Source of the DNA: Paraburkholderia acidisoli
GTDB taxonomy: Bacteria; Pseudomonadota; Gammaproteobacteria; Burkholderiales; Burkholderiaceae
Assembly: GCF_009789675.1 (NCBI RefSeq)
Contig: NZ_CP046914.1
Span: forward strand, 1,488,001 to 1,552,000
Direction: 5' to 3'
Length of the DNA: 64,000 nucleotides
Under the pieces are notes generated by a model. It was not told the origin of the DNA. It searched no databases and saw nothing but the letters and a program-made list of their open reading frames with translations. Every line of letters begins with the position of its first letter. Positions within the stretch are counted from its first letter, which is position 1. Of the stretch, positions 17,995 to 26,685 are shown in pieces. A program made the position numbers and the translations under genes.

Positions 17995-20388
17995 ATGGCG
18001 GCTGAGAGCGTGCCGCGCTCTGTGCTGCGCGCGCTCGCGCGGTGGGTGCAGCGCTGGCAGAACGGGATTGCCGGCGTACTGCTGGTCGCCGCGTTGCTCG
18101 CCGGCTGCCGTCTGTGGCCGCATCCGTCGCTGCGCGACTGGAAGCCTGCGTCGACGGCCGTGCTGGACGCGAACGGCCGGCTTCTGCGTCTCACGCTCGC
18201 GAAGGACGACCGCTACCGGTTGTGGGTGCCGCTCGGCCGGATGTCGCCGCAGCTCGTCGACGCCGTGTTGCTGCACGAGGACCGCTGGTTCTACTGGCAC
18301 CCGGGCTTCAACCTCTACGGGCTCGCGCGCGGCGCGTGGGTAACGTATGTGCGCGGCGGCAATCCGCAGGGCGGCTCCACGATCACCATGCAGCTCGCCC
18401 GTTCGCTCTGGCCGCTCAACACCCGCACGCCGCTGGGCAAGCTCAGGCAAATCGGCCGCGCGCTGCAACTCGAACTGTTCTACTCGAAGCAACAGATTCT
18501 CGAGGCCTATCTGAACGACGCGCCGTATGGACGTAACGTGGAAGGCGCGGGCACCGCGAGCCTCGTGTACTTCGACAAGGCCGCCGATGCCCTCACGCTG
18601 CCCGAGGCGCTGGCGCTCGCCGTCGTTCCGCAGGATCCGGCGCGGCGCGTGCGGGGCACCCAGGCGCAGATCAACCAGGCGCTCACGGTGGCGCGCAACC
18701 GGCTCTACGCGCGCTGGGCGGCGCAACATCCTGCCGATACCGCGCTTGCCGCGCTCTTCGAATTGCCGCTGCAACTCCGGCCGCTTTCGGCGTTGCCGTT
18801 TTCCGCACCGCATGCCGTCGATCAGGTGCTGGCTTCGCGCGAGCCGCAGCGCCGCGATGCAGGCGACCGCGACGCGCGGCTCGTTACGACGATCGATCTC
18901 GACCTGCAGCGCGCGCTCGAGCGGCAGATCGATCGCTATGTCACGCGCAACGACCGTCAGGGGATTCGCAACGCCGCCGCGATTCTCGTCGACACGCGGG
19001 ACATGGGCGTCAAGGCGCTCGTCGGCTCGGCGAACTTCTTCGATCGCTCGATCCAGGGGCAAGTGAACGGCACGCTTGCGCGGCGCTCACCGGGCTCGAC
19101 GCTCAAGCCGTTCATCTACGCGCTCGGCTTCGATCAGGGTGTGCTGCATCCGCAAACCATACTGCGCGACGTGCCGACGTCGTTCGGTCCGTACGCGCCG
19201 GAGAATTTCGACGGCCGCTTTCTCGGCCCCATCACCGCGACCGACGCGCTGAACCGCAGCCGTAACGTCCCCGCCGTGTGGACCGCATCGCAACTTCAGC
19301 ATCCGGATCTCTATGAGTTTCTGCGCAACGCGGACGTCCGGCTCGCCGCGAGCGAGCAGCACTACGGGCTCGCGCTGGTGCTCGGCGGCGGAGAGGTGAC
19401 GATGCAGGAGCTTGCGAGGCTCTACGCGATGCTCGCGAACGGCGGCGTGCTTCGGCCGCTGCGGCTGCGCGCCGACTCGCCGGAGTTGCCCGGCAAGCGG
19501 CTGCTGAGCGCCGAGGCGAGCTTCATGACGATGGACATCCTGCGCCAGCACGTGCGCCCCGACGAGACGAGCTATGCGCAGCCGTCGCGTTTGCCGGTGT
19601 ACTGGAAAACCGGCACGTCCTGGTCGTTCCGCGACGCGTGGACGGCCGGCGTGTTCGGTCCGTACGTACTCGTCGTCTGGGTGGGCAATTTCGACAACTC
19701 CAGCAACACGGCGTTCGTCGGCGTGGATGCGGCCGCGCCGCTGTTCTTCCAGATCGTCGATTCGGTGGCGGCGCAGCGCACGGTGGCCGAGCCCGCCCGC
19801 CCGGTGCCCGCCGGGCTGAAGCGCGTCCCCATTTGTCTTGCGAGCGGCAATCTACCGAACCCGTGGTGTCCGCAACTGGGCTGGACCTGGTTCATTCCCG
19901 GCAAGTCGCCGATCCGGGTGAGCACGCTGCACCGGCCCGTCGTGATCGACAACGCCACGGGGCAGGCGGCTTGCCCGCCCTATGACAGCGGGCGTACGCA
20001 TACCGAGGTTTTCGAATTCTGGCCATCCGATCTGCGCCAGGTGTTCGCGCAGGCCGGTATCGCAGTGCGCCGGCCGCCGCAGAATCGCGCTTGTCGCGAC
20101 GCCGGCCAGATCGTGGGCGAACCGCCGCGGATCGGCTCGCCGCTGCGCGGCAGTCGCTACGCGATGCGGGTGAAGGACGTGGGCGGCACGCGCATCGCCT
20201 TCACGGCAACCGCCGACGCCAGCACGCAACGGCTCTACTGGTTCGTCAACGACGCGTACGTGGGCACGAGTGCGCCCAGCGGCACGCTCTTCTGGCAACC
20301 GTCGACCACCGGCACGTACAGCGTGCGCGTGGTCGACGATCATGGCCGTAGCAACGAACGCACGCTGAGCGTCGATCTCGTTCAGTGA
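17995..20388 (+). CDS. pbpC: Penicillin-binding protein 1C (bifunctional transglycosylase/transpeptidase)
   Basis: A 797-aa inner-membrane, periplasm-facing peptidoglycan synthase. An N-terminal TM segment (IAGVLLVAALLAG) is followed by the GT51 glycosyltransferase domain, with catalytic Glu95 in HEDRWFYWHPGFN and QGGSTITMQLAR. The transpeptidase domain has SxxK at Ser368-Lys371, SRN as the SxN motif and KTG at 538-540. A beta-rich BiPBP_C-like domain occupies the last ~90 residues. A purine-rich site (GGAAGG) sits before the ATG. It shares an operon with the upstream alpha-2-macroglobulin, consistent with repair of peptidoglycan at sites where proteases breach the envelope. It converges with nrdJ. 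Confidence 0.95.
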   Translation: MAAESVPRSVLRALARWVQRWQNGIAGVLLVAALLAGCRLWPHPSLRDWKPASTAVLDANGRLLRLTLAKDDRYRLWVPLGRMSPQLVDAVLLHEDRWFYWHPGFNLYGLARGAWVTYVRGGNPQGGSTITMQLARSLWPLNTRTPLGKLRQIGRALQLELFYSKQQILEAYLNDAPYGRNVEGAGTASLVYFDKAADALTLPEALALAVVPQDPARRVRGTQAQINQALTVARNRLYARWAAQHPADTALAALFELPLQLRPLSALPFSAPHAVDQVLASREPQRRDAGDRDARLVTTIDLDLQRALERQIDRYVTRNDRQGIRNAAAILVDTRDMGVKALVGSANFFDRSIQGQVNGTLARRSPGSTLKPFIYALGFDQGVLHPQTILRDVPTSFGPYAPENFDGRFLGPITATDALNRSRNVPAVWTASQLQHPDLYEFLRNADVRLAASEQHYGLALVLGGGEVTMQELARLYAMLANGGVLRPLRLRADSPELPGKRLLSAEASFMTMDILRQHVRPDETSYAQPSRLPVYWKTGTSWSFRDAWTAGVFGPYVLVVWVGNFDNSSNTAFVGVDAAAPLFFQIVDSVAAQRTVAEPARPVPAGLKRVPICLASGNLPNPWCPQLGWTWFIPGKSPIRVSTLHRPVVIDNATGQAACPPYDSGRTHTEVFEFWPSDLRQVFAQAGIAVRRPPQNRACRDAGQIVGEPPRIGSPLRGSRYAMRVKDVGGTRIAFTATADASTQRLYWFVNDAYVGTSAPSGTLFWQPSTTGTYSVRVVDDHGRSNERTLSVDLVQ

Positions 20389-20425
20389 CCGGCGAGTGCC
20401 TCCGCAACGTGAAGCACCGGCGCGC

Positions 20426-22996
20426 TCACCCGCACGACCCGATCTCCCCGCACGCCGTGCAGAAGTCGCACCCGTCCTTGCGGATCACCGCGTTCGCGCC
20501 GCACGAGCCGCAGCGCCTGCCGAACATCGCGTGCGGCCAGGCGTGTTGCGCGTCGGCGGGCAGGGCGTTGTCGACGGGCAGCACCTGATCGCCGGGGCGT
20601 TCCGCTTCCACGGGCGCTTCGGCCGCCATCGTCGCAGCCGGCACCACCGCCGCAGCGCCACCACCATGCCGTTGCGCGAGCAGCCGCGACGGCACCTGCC
20701 GCCCTTCGGCATCGAGAAAGCCGCGCCGGTGCAGTATCTGCTGGATCGCATAGGCGATCGCCGCGACTTCCGAGTCGTGCCATAGCGGCGTGCGCCGCCC
20801 GTCCAGACGCTGCGTTTCGCCGTAGCGCACCTGGCCGCGATCCCACGAGACCTTGCGCAGATCCTGCAGATTGCGCGCGACGAAACCGCCGCGCGCCGCG
20901 AGCGAGAGTGAACGCATCGTCGCCGTGATCCATTGCTGCGATTCGTCGCGCTGGCCAATCGGGATGAAGAACTCGATCGGCCGTTCGATCGTGGCCGTTG
21001 CGCCGCCCACCTGGCCCGTCACTGCCATGAACGACACCGCCACGTAGAGCGACACCTTGCCGGCCTGCGTGATGTATTCGATCTTCTCGATCACGGCGGG
21101 CAACTCGCCTTTGGGCCGATGATCGATGGCCACGCGCAGCGGGTCGAGGAGCGCGTCGCTGGCGGCGTCGTCGGGCGTGGCCGCCGGGGCCGGCGCCGGC
21201 GTGGTCTGCAGCACCGCGCCGAGCGTCTCGTTCGGCCGGTACGTGGCGAGACCCTTCAAGCCGCGCCGCCACGCATCGAGGTAGAGATGCTCGAAATCTT
21301 CGAACGGATAGTCGGCGGGCACGTTCACCGTCTTCGAAATCGAGGTGTCGACGAACGGCTGCACCGCCGCCATCATCGCCACGTGCTCTTGCGCGCTCAT
21401 TTCCAGCGCGCTCACGAAGTACGCGGGCAGCGCGTCCACGTCGCCGCCCAGCTGGCGGTAGCGCCGCCACGCGTGATCTTCCACGTCGAAGGTTTCGCGG
21501 CTGCCGTCGGCCATGCGGCGCGTGCGCTGATAGGTCCACGAAAACGCGGGCTCGATGCCGTTCGAGACGTTGTCGGCGAACGCGAGGCTCACGGTGCCCG
21601 TGGGTGCGATCGAGAGCAAATGGCTGTTGCGGATGCCGTGCGCGCGAATCTCGGCCTTCACGGCGTCGGGCAGACGCGAGGCGAAGGTGCCCTCGGCGAG
21701 ATAGGTCGCCGCATCGAACAGCGGAAAGGCGCCGCGCTCGCGCGCGAGTTCTACCGAGGCGCGATACGCGGCGTCGCGCATCGTGCGGCCGATCCGCGCG
21801 CCGAACGCGCAGCCTTCCTCCGAGTTATAGCGGATGCCGAGCATCACGAGCGTGTCGCCGAGTCCCGTGAAGCCCACGCCGATACGCCGCTTGGCGGCCG
21901 CCTCGGCTTGCTGTTCGGGCAGCGGCCAGAGCGTGGCGTCGAGCACGTCGTCGAGAAAACGCACCTGGGTGCACGTGCGCGCGGCGAGCGCCTGCCAGTC
22001 GAAATCGGGCGTGCCGCCGTGGAGCTGCGCGAACGGATCGACGACGAAGCGCGTGAGATCGAGCGGCCCGAGATTGCAGCAGCCATACGCGGGCAAGGGT
22101 TGCTCGCCGCACGGATTGGTCGCGCGAATCGCTTCGAGGGCGCGCAGGTTGTTGTCCTCGTTCATGCGCGAGATGAACACGACGCCCGGCTCGGCCACGT
22201 CGTAGGTCGAACGCATGATCGCGTCCCAGAGCGTGCGCGCGCGCAGTTCGGCGTAGACCCATTTGCCGTCCTCGCGCTGATGCAGATCGCCCGACGCGCG
22301 CAGCGCGGGCGAGGGCTCGGCGCGATGCACGAGCTGCCACGGCGCGTCCGCCTCGACGGCGCGCATGAATTCGTCGGTGACGGCCACGGAGACGTTGAAG
22401 TTGTTCCAGCGGCCCTTCGAATGCTTGGCCTCGATGAATTCGGGCAGGTCCGGGTGATCGCAGTCGAGCACGGCCATCTGCGCGCCGCGCCGCGCGCCCG
22501 CGCTTTCCACCGTGCGGCACGACGCGTCGAACACGTCGATGTAGCTGCACGGGCCGGAGGCGCTCGAGCCCGTCGAGTGCACGTGCGCGCCGCGCGGCCG
22601 GATCGCCGAAAAGTTGTAGCCGACGCCGCCGCCGCGCCGCATGGTTTCGGCGGCCTGCAACAGCGCGACGTAGATGCCGGGGCGGCCTTCGTCGTCGACG
22701 CCCTGAATGCTGTCGCCGACGGGCTGCACGAAACAGTTGATGAGCGTGGCGTCGATGCCCGCGCCCGCCGCGCTCATGATGCGGCCCGCGCCGAGCGCGC
22801 CGTGGCGCAGGTTGTCGACGAAGCGCGCCTCGACTTCCGCGCGCAGTTCCGGCGGCTCGACCGCCGCGACGCCGCGCGCGACGCGGCGATAGATGTCGTC
22901 GGCGCTTTGCTCGTCGCCCTTGGCGTACTTCTCGAGCATCACATCGAGCGAAAACTGCTGCGGAGGAAACGGGAGCGGGGGCGTGTTCTCTGCCAT
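20426..22996 (-). CDS. nrdJ: Adenosylcobalamin-dependent (class II) ribonucleoside-diphosphate reductase
   Basis: An 856-aa cytoplasmic enzyme that converts ribonucleotides to deoxyribonucleotides using adenosylcobalamin. TLINCFVQP carries one redox cysteine and NPCGEQPLPAYGCCNLG the active-site loop. GGGVGYNFSAIRPRGA and SIAPTGTVSLAFADNVSNGIEP are family signatures. The C-terminus ends in a zinc-ribbon-like CGSCGANAVIRK...FCTACGEIGSCG, which doubles as the redox-active tail. The start at 22996 has GAGG upstream. No second subunit and no NrdR-type box are visible. The enzyme depends on the B12 made by the cob cluster 30 kb away. It converges with pbpC, the stops lying 37 bp apart. Confidence 0.95.
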   Translation of the reverse strand: MAENTPPLPFPPQQFSLDVMLEKYAKGDEQSADDIYRRVARGVAAVEPPELRAEVEARFVDNLRHGALGAGRIMSAAGAGIDATLINCFVQPVGDSIQGVDDEGRPGIYVALLQAAETMRRGGGVGYNFSAIRPRGAHVHSTGSSASGPCSYIDVFDASCRTVESAGARRGAQMAVLDCDHPDLPEFIEAKHSKGRWNNFNVSVAVTDEFMRAVEADAPWQLVHRAEPSPALRASGDLHQREDGKWVYAELRARTLWDAIMRSTYDVAEPGVVFISRMNEDNNLRALEAIRATNPCGEQPLPAYGCCNLGPLDLTRFVVDPFAQLHGGTPDFDWQALAARTCTQVRFLDDVLDATLWPLPEQQAEAAAKRRIGVGFTGLGDTLVMLGIRYNSEEGCAFGARIGRTMRDAAYRASVELARERGAFPLFDAATYLAEGTFASRLPDAVKAEIRAHGIRNSHLLSIAPTGTVSLAFADNVSNGIEPAFSWTYQRTRRMADGSRETFDVEDHAWRRYRQLGGDVDALPAYFVSALEMSAQEHVAMMAAVQPFVDTSISKTVNVPADYPFEDFEHLYLDAWRRGLKGLATYRPNETLGAVLQTTPAPAPAATPDDAASDALLDPLRVAIDHRPKGELPAVIEKIEYITQAGKVSLYVAVSFMAVTGQVGGATATIERPIEFFIPIGQRDESQQWITATMRSLSLAARGGFVARNLQDLRKVSWDRGQVRYGETQRLDGRRTPLWHDSEVAAIAYAIQQILHRRGFLDAEGRQVPSRLLAQRHGGGAAAVVPAATMAAEAPVEAERPGDQVLPVDNALPADAQHAWPHAMFGRRCGSCGANAVIRKDGCDFCTACGEIGSCG

Positions 22997-23283
22997 GGCC
23001 GGGCCTCAGAAGCGCCGCGCAAGGCGGCGGTTGCGGGGCGGCGAGGGCGGCGCGCCATGAGAAGCCGGGCGCGGCCGGCGCCGCGTATCGTCAAACCTTA
23101 CCGCAGCGGCCGGGGGTGTGCACGGCGGCGGATCGGCGCGCGGGGCGCGGCCATCGACGCAAAAAGGCGTTCGATGGAAGCGTCAGACGAATTGCGCGCC
23201 TCGCGACGGCCGGGGCGCGGCTGCGGTTACACTGCTGCACGCGCAAACGGCGGACCGCGCCGCGCCGCTCACGGAGGAACGCG

Positions 23284-23781
23284 ATGACGAACGCGACGGC
23301 GCCGCTCGTGTACCGCGACACGGTGCGCGCCGACTGGGTCGATTACAACGGGCATTTGCGCGACGCGTATTACATGCTGATCTACAGCTTCGCGACCGAT
23401 GCGCTGCTCGACGCCATCGGCCTCGATGCGGCGGCGCGCGAGGCGCGCGGGCGTTCGATGTACACGCTCGAGGCGCATCTGAACTATCTGCGCGAGGTGA
23501 AGGCCGGCGCGCGGTTGCGCGTGGAGATGCGGGTGCTGGAGCACGACGCGAAACGCGTGCGCGTCTATCTGGAGATGTACGCCGAAGGCGATGTCGCGGT
23601 GGATGGCGCCGCGCCGGTTGCGGCGAGCGAGCAGCTGTTGCTGCACGTGGACCGCGCCGGGCCGCGCGCCGCGCCCTTCGACGCCGACGTGCTCGCGCGC
23701 GTGGCTGCGCTGCGGGAGGCGTCATCGGCGGAAGGCTTCGTGCCGCGTCATGCCGCGCGGACGATTGCGCTGGCGCGTTGA
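23284..23781 (+). CDS. Hotdog-fold acyl-CoA thioesterase
   Basis: A 165-aa protein resembling 4-hydroxybenzoyl-CoA-type thioesterases, in particular those associated with carnitine/betainyl-CoA metabolism. WVDYNGHLRDAYYMLIYSFATDALLDAIGLD contains the family's catalytic Asp and the following N-G-H-x-R region. YTLEAHLNYLREVKAGARLRVEMRVLEHDAKRVRVYLEM forms the central strands. ATG 23284 is preceded by GGAGG at a normal distance. It stands alone; no carnitine gene is adjacent, so the substrate is undetermined. Confidence 0.85.
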   Translation: MTNATAPLVYRDTVRADWVDYNGHLRDAYYMLIYSFATDALLDAIGLDAAAREARGRSMYTLEAHLNYLREVKAGARLRVEMRVLEHDAKRVRVYLEMYAEGDVAVDGAAPVAASEQLLLHVDRAGPRAAPFDADVLARVAALREASSAEGFVPRHAARTIALAR

Positions 23782-23921
23782 GCGGTGCTTGGGGCGCGGG
23801 GTTGGCCGCGGCATCGGGTGCTGCGTTGCTGCGGCGAGCGGGCGCGGAAGACGCGCAGTTCAGCGGCGTGAAAGCGGGACGCCAGCGCTGGACGGCAGGT
23901 CCGTGGCGCGCGGAAGGCGCG

Positions 23922-24215
23922 TTACGCTTCCACCGCGACGAGCTCGCCGAACACTTCGGCCGCGATCATGACCGAGGCGTTGAGCGGCGCGGGGCGCTCG
24001 GCCGGCTTGAACACGGCGTCGCCACGGCGGATCTTGCGGCGCGAAACGGCGCAGGTTCCGGACGTATGCGCCGAGCGGCGGCGCCAGCGTTGTTCGCCGT
24101 AATGGCAGCGCCCCGGTTCGACCCAGCGGATCACCAGCGCAGAATCGGTCTGCTCCAGGATCTCGATGCGTTCGCCGTTGGCACCGTTAAGCGCGAGGCA
24201 CGCTTTTTTCTTCAT
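23922..24215 (-). CDS. DUF3331 domain-containing protein
   Basis: A small basic protein of 97 residues. The core ALVIRWVEPGRCHYGEQRWRRRSAHTSGTCAVSRRKIRRGDAVFKP matches the DUF3331 family, frequent in Burkholderia and relatives. The conserved HYGEQRW and GTCAVSxxxIRRGDAVFKP elements, with paired cysteines, suggest a compact possibly metal-binding fold. I chose the ATG at 24215 (MKKKACLALNG) because GGAG lies upstream. An upstream extension lacks similarity. The function of the family is unknown and the neighbours give no clue. Confidence 0.82.
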   Translation of the reverse strand: MKKKACLALNGANGERIEILEQTDSALVIRWVEPGRCHYGEQRWRRRSAHTSGTCAVSRRKIRRGDAVFKPAERPAPLNASVMIAAEVFGELVAVEA

Positions 24216-24576
24216 TGTCGGCTCCGTACGTGGGGTTGCCGCGACTGTATTCCTGCGCGCTGACAAGTGCCATTGTGTCGCCGTTGAAACACCATTCCAT
24301 TTCCGGCAACAATGCCCCCGCCGGACGTTGCAGCGAACGAAGGAATGCGGGTTTGCGGCCGATTAGGGTCGACATCTTGAATTTGTGCAACGCACTGTTG
24401 TGCGAGACGCGACATGCGATGCCCCGAAAATTGGCATTGCGACGGCGTTGGGAGGAAGGGGGCGGAACGCCCGGAGTGCGAGCGAATCTGACGAAAAGCG
24501 GGTTTTGCGCGCTCGATGTTGCTGCGCCGCATGCTGGACTGCGCGAGCGCCTTTTTTAAAATTTTCCCGAGGTTAC
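24216..24576. other. Divergent intergenic region without a gene
   Basis: This 361-bp region lies between the DUF3331 gene and the AI-2E transporter. It must hold promoters for both. The only distinctive stretch is AT-rich, CTTTTTTAAAATTTTCCC, at about 24550-24567, immediately before the ribosome site of the transporter. No RNA gene or convincing promoter was recognised. Confidence 0.5.
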
Positions 24577-25644
24577 ATGATTCATCGCCCGCCTGCTCCG
24601 AACTCCACACACGAGCAGAAAATCCAGCGCGCCGCCTCGGCGGTGCTGTACACCTTGCTCGTCGTGCTCGCGCTGTGGGTCGTGCGCGAGTTTTTGCCGG
24701 CCGTCGCGTGGGCGGCCGTGCTCGCCATCGTCCTCTGGCCGGCGTACGGCGCCATCGAATCGCGCGCGTGGTTTCGTGGCCGCACCACCTTGATCGCGGC
24801 GCTGCTCTCGGTGGCGATCGGCCTGCTCGTGATTCTGCCGATCGCCGTCACGGCCATTCAGGCGGGCGGCGAGGCGCACGAACTCTACGTCTGGGTGCAT
24901 GACGCGCAGGAAAACGGCGTGCCGGTGCCCGATTTCGTCTCGCGTCTGCCCGTGGGCAGCCGTCAGGTGAACGACTGGTGGCAGGCCAATCTCGCGCAAC
25001 CGCTCAAGGCGTCGCCCGCGATGCAGCATCTGCACGGCGACACGCTCGTGAACTTCGGCCGTCACTTCGGCGCGCGTGCCGCGCACGCGTCCGTCACGTT
25101 CGGCTTTACGCTCGTCACCTTGTTCGTGATCTTTCAGGCGGGGCCGAAACTTTCGTCCACGTTGATGCGTGGCGCGCGCCGCGCGTTCGGCGCCGACGGT
25201 GCGCAACTGCTGCAACGCATGGCCGCGGCGATCCGGGCCACCGTCACGGGCCTCGTGGTCGTGGGATTGGGCGAGGGCGTGCTGCTGGGCGCCGCGTATC
25301 TCGCGACAGGCGTGCCGCACGCGGCGCTGCTCGGCACGGTCACGGCGGTCGCGGCCATGCTGCCGTTCTGCGCGCCCATCGTGTTCGCGGGCGCGGCGCT
25401 GTGGCTCGCGGCGCAAGGCTCGATGGTGGCGGCGGCGATCCTGGCCGCGTGCGGCTGCGTGGTGGTGTTCGTCGCCGAACATTTCGTGCGGCCGGTGCTG
25501 ATCGGCAATTCCACGCGCCTGCCGTTCTTGCTCGTGCTGTTCGGCATTCTGGGCGGCGCCTCCACGTTCGGGCTGATCGGCATCTTCATCGGTCCGGCGC
25601 TCATGACCGTGCTGATGGTGTTGTGGGCGAATTGGGCGGAATAG
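24577..25644 (+). CDS. AI-2E family transporter (YdiK/TqsA-like membrane protein)
   Basis: A 355-aa polytopic inner-membrane protein with about 7-8 hydrophobic segments. Family signatures include the N-terminal LLVVLALWVVREFLPAVAWAAVLAIVLWPAY, the soluble loop around DWWQANLAQPLKA, and the C-terminal HFVRPVLIGNSTRLPFLLVLFGILGGASTFGLIGIFIGPALM. Members have been linked to AI-2 export and Na+/H+ exchange; which applies here cannot be said. The ATG at 24577 follows GAGG by 5 bases and gives the usual family length, although the frame is open for 64 codons upstream. Confidence 0.9.
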   Translation: MIHRPPAPNSTHEQKIQRAASAVLYTLLVVLALWVVREFLPAVAWAAVLAIVLWPAYGAIESRAWFRGRTTLIAALLSVAIGLLVILPIAVTAIQAGGEAHELYVWVHDAQENGVPVPDFVSRLPVGSRQVNDWWQANLAQPLKASPAMQHLHGDTLVNFGRHFGARAAHASVTFGFTLVTLFVIFQAGPKLSSTLMRGARRAFGADGAQLLQRMAAAIRATVTGLVVVGLGEGVLLGAAYLATGVPHAALLGTVTAVAAMLPFCAPIVFAGAALWLAAQGSMVAAAILAACGCVVVFVAEHFVRPVLIGNSTRLPFLLVLFGILGGASTFGLIGIFIGPALMTVLMVLWANWAE

Positions 25645-25726
25645 CGCGAAATTGATGCGAGGTTTGTGCAAATTCGCGTGATTAACGGCGTGGTGCGGGA
25701 GATCGTTCCCGCCGTTCGACGCCTCG

Positions 25727-26590
25727 TTAGCGCATGCAGGCGAGCGTGTATTTGAGCGCGGCGGGCAGTAAGTCGCGCCAGACGGCCCAGACGTGACCGC
25801 CGTCGATAATGCGTAGCGCCGCCGGATTGCCCGCTTCGCGCAAGCGCGTGTACAGCAGCGACGACTCGGCCTGGATCACGAGATCGTCGTCGCCGGCCGC
25901 GATGAAGAACGGCACGCGGCGCGGTTGCGCGAAGTAGGCGTTCCACAGCGCCGGATAGTTGAGCGCGCGCCAGACGTGCGAATCGAACTGATGCTCGCCG
26001 AACACGCCCACGCGGCGCGCCGAAGAAGCGGGCGGCGGGTCGCCCGAATAGATGGCCGGCGAAAGCAGCAGCGCGCCGCAGAACATGTCGGGGTGCTCCA
26101 TCGTGTAGCGCAGCGCGCCGAAGCCGCCCATCGAAAACCCGCCGATCGCGCGCCCGTCGCGCTCTTGCGAGACCGCGAATTGCGATTCGACCTCGAGCAG
26201 CAGGTCGTCGAAGAACGCCGTCTCCATCTTTTCCTTGCGATCCACGTACCAGTCGGTGCCGCCTTGCGGCATCACGATCACGACGGGCGGAATCTCGTGG
26301 CGCGCGATCAGCGCGTCGGCGGTCGCCTGGAGCTGGCCTTGCGTGATCCAGTTCATGGCGTCGTCGTTGTTCCCGTGCAAGAGATACAGCACGGGATAGC
26401 GGCCTTGATCGGCACGATAGCCCGTTGGCAGATAAACGACGTACGGCCAGTCGCGATTGAGCGCCTCCGCGTGAAACATGCGCACCGTGAGCGTGCTCGC
26501 CGCGGCGGGCGCGGCTACGGTCGTTGCTGCCGCGAGGGCGGCGCAGGTCAGAAGCAGCGGGGCGAATGCGGAGCGAAGCAGGCGGCGCAT
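25727..26590 (-). CDS. Secreted alpha/beta-hydrolase esterase (esterase D / PF00756-like)
   Basis: A 287-aa protein with an N-terminal signal peptide (LLRSAFAPLLLTCAALAAATTVAAPAAAS), so exported. The esterase fold shows YPVLYLLHGNNDD (oxyanion region), the nucleophile elbow GGFSMGGFGALRY, and likely acid and base in AAGDDDLV and IIDGGHVW. Length and signatures fit the putative-esterase family that includes antigen-85-like and feruloyl-esterase-like proteins. It follows an OpgC-like gene on the same strand with a 95-bp gap and could be co-transcribed. The substrate is unknown, perhaps an acyl group on an envelope glycan given its neighbour. Confidence 0.87.
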   Translation of the reverse strand: MRRLLRSAFAPLLLTCAALAAATTVAAPAAASTLTVRMFHAEALNRDWPYVVYLPTGYRADQGRYPVLYLLHGNNDDAMNWITQGQLQATADALIARHEIPPVVIVMPQGGTDWYVDRKEKMETAFFDDLLLEVESQFAVSQERDGRAIGGFSMGGFGALRYTMEHPDMFCGALLLSPAIYSGDPPPASSARRVGVFGEHQFDSHVWRALNYPALWNAYFAQPRRVPFFIAAGDDDLVIQAESSLLYTRLREAGNPAALRIIDGGHVWAVWRDLLPAALKYTLACMR

Positions 26591-26685
26591 GGCAACGGCG
26601 AGCGAATGTGGCAAATGTGGACTGCGCGAAGGGACCGTGCCGCCGGCGCAGGTCGAACGCCGGCAGCGAGGGCGGCCCGCTGACC

